From Veillonella sp. (GTDB lineage Bacteria; Bacillota_C; Negativicutes; Veillonellales; Veillonellaceae), in the NCBI GenBank assembly GCA_018367495.1, contig JAGZGB010000087.1:1-6316 (forward strand): DNA of 6,316 bases. The letters are read 5' to 3'. The notes below the pieces were generated by a model. It had not been told where the DNA came from and did not search any database. It saw only the letters and a list, made by a program, of their open reading frames with translations. Below are positions 5,284-6,316 of this stretch, piece after piece. Position numbers and translations under genes: made by a program. The number at the start of each line of letters is the position of its first letter. Positions within the stretch are counted from its first letter, which is position 1.

Positions 5284-6315
5284 GAATACAGGAATATCAG
5301 GGATACCGCTGTTTGTTGTTGTAGTAGTGGATGCTGGACGAGATGTAGTAGTTGTTTTACCAAATTCTGGTACGCTTTTTGCATTAGAATTAAAGCCAGT
5401 TGCAACAACTGTAATTTGAACTTTATCGCCCAAGCTTTCGTCGATAACAGAACCGAAGATGATATTTGCATCAGGATCTGCTGCTTCAGAAATAATTTCA
5501 GCTGCTTCGTTAATTTCAAACAAGCTTAAGTTTGCACTACCGGAAATATTAAGCAAGATGCCTTTAGCACCATCAATGGAAGTTTCCAACAATGGGCTAT
5601 TAATAGCCATTTTTGCAGCGTCTGCAGCACGGTTTTCACCTTCGCCAAGACCAATCCCCATCAAAGCTTCGCCTTGTTCAGTCATGATAGTTTTTACGTC
5701 TGCAAAGTCAAGATTGATTAAACCAGGAACTTGAATCAAATCAGAAATACCTTTGATACCTTGACGAAGAACGTCATCAGCTGTGCGGAATGCATCGCTT
5801 AAAGAACATTTTTTATCTACAACTTGTAACAATTTGTCATTAGGAATAACGATAATTGTATCAACTTTTTGAGTCAAAAACTCAATGCCTTTTTCTGCTT
5901 GTGCACGACGACGTTTACCTTCAAATGCAAAAGGTTTAGTTACAACGCCTACTGTTAATGCACCAATTTCTTTAGCACATTCAGCTACGATTGGAGCTGC
6001 ACCAGTACCAGTACCACCGCCCATACCAGCAGTTACGAATACCATATCAGCACCTTCAAGAGCTTTAATGATTTCTTCACGGCTTTCTTGAGCTGCTTCT
6101 TCACCGATTTGTGGATTAGCACCAGCACCAAGTCCTTTAGTAACTTTTTCGCCGATTTGAATTGTTACATCCGCTTTAGACAATTCAAGTACTTGGCTTT
6201 CTGTATTAGCAGACAAGAATTGAACACCTTTAAGATCGCTATCTACCATGCGATTAACAGCGTTATTACCGCCGCCACCAACACCGATAACTTTAATATT
6301 TGCAAAATCAGACAT
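5272..6315 (-). CDS. ftsZ: Cell division protein FtsZ
   Basis: This is the tubulin-like GTPase that polymerises into the cytokinetic Z ring at midcell. The N-terminal nucleotide-binding loop [14 protein letters not shown] is at residues 10-23, and the tubulin signature [12 protein letters not shown] is at 97-108. The catalytic T7 loop NLDFADV at 201-207 has the aspartates that complete the GTPase site of the neighbouring subunit. A short Thr/Ser-rich linker (about 311-337) precedes the C-terminal peptide [10 protein letters not shown] (338-347), which binds membrane anchors such as FtsA and SepF. The 347-residue length is normal for a FtsZ with a short linker. The ATG at 6315 is one base from the window edge, so no ribosome binding site can be checked, and a slightly more upstream start is possible. 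All key residues are intact. The small outer membrane protein gene lies directly downstream. Confidence 0.97.
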   Translation of the reverse strand: MSDFANIKVIGVGGGGNNAVNRMVDSDLKGVQFLSANTESQVLELSKADVTIQIGEKVTKGLGAGANPQIGEEAAQESREEIIKALEGADMVFVTAGMGGGTGTGAAPIVAECAKEIGALTVGVVTKPFAFEGKRRRAQAEKGIEFLTQKVDTIIVIPNDKLLQVVDKKCSLSDAFRTADDVLRQGIKGISDLIQVPGLINLDFADVKTIMTEQGEALMGIGLGEGENRAADAAKMAINSPLLETSIDGAKGILLNISGSANLSLFEINEAAEIISEAADPDANIIFGSVIDESLGDKVQITVVATGFNSNAKSVPEFGKTTTTSRPASTTTTTNSGIPDIPVFMKR

Positions 6316-6316
6316 T

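Noticed and set aside
5300..5360. Simple repeat-like GTAGTAGT runs
   Set aside because: They encode the Thr-rich linker of FtsZ and reflect repeated Thr codons, a normal feature of this variable segment.
5459..6091. Plus-strand open frames opposite ftsZ
   Set aside because: These are antisense shadows of a strongly conserved gene, with low-complexity Ala/Pro/Ser composition typical of reverse-frame translation.

Overview
The window is low-GC bacterial chromosome carrying ordinary housekeeping genes. The best guess for the source is a diderm Firmicute of the Negativicutes, such as Veillonella. The core genes look Firmicute-like: a PC4-like YdbC protein, a YnzC/UPF0291 protein, FtsZ with a short linker, and strong AGGAGG ribosome binding sites. 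Yet a small Sec-exported beta-barrel protein with a C-terminal Phe lies directly downstream of ftsZ, which implies an outer membrane. The genus is an inference from these features; no marker gene here proves it.

Left part (1-2679, all minus strand). From right to left the order is nth (endonuclease III), a 479-residue protein of unknown function starting one base after the nth stop, a YdbC-family single-stranded nucleic-acid-binding protein, and the 5' part of rpmE (ribosomal protein L31), which is cut by the window edge. nth and the 479-residue gene form a tightly coupled pair. ydbC and rpmE each have a recognisable sigma-70-type promoter, and no convincing terminator separates ydbC from rpmE.

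Middle (2680-4619). A 123-base divergent region separates nth from a plus-strand YnzC/UPF0291 gene. That gene converges on a minus-strand class I aminotransferase gene of the AspC/TyrB type, and the two share one 32-base perfect palindrome that works as a terminator in both directions. Upstream of the aminotransferase is a 245-base AT-rich gap, the longest gene-free stretch here. It holds a probable promoter, an 8-base-arm inverted repeat, and the terminator of the next gene.

Right part (4620-6316, minus strand). ftsZ, complete to its apparent start one base from the window edge, is followed by the beta-barrel gene. A candidate promoter starts within the last ftsZ codons, and a strong terminator follows the barrel gene.

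No mobile element, CRISPR array, tRNA or rRNA was seen. The most interesting items are the unknown nth-linked protein, whose middle resembles an N6-adenine methyltransferase fold without the NPPY catalytic motif, and the ydbC leader, which has a chain of overlapping, mutually exclusive hairpins. These are leads; the window does not show an evident new system.
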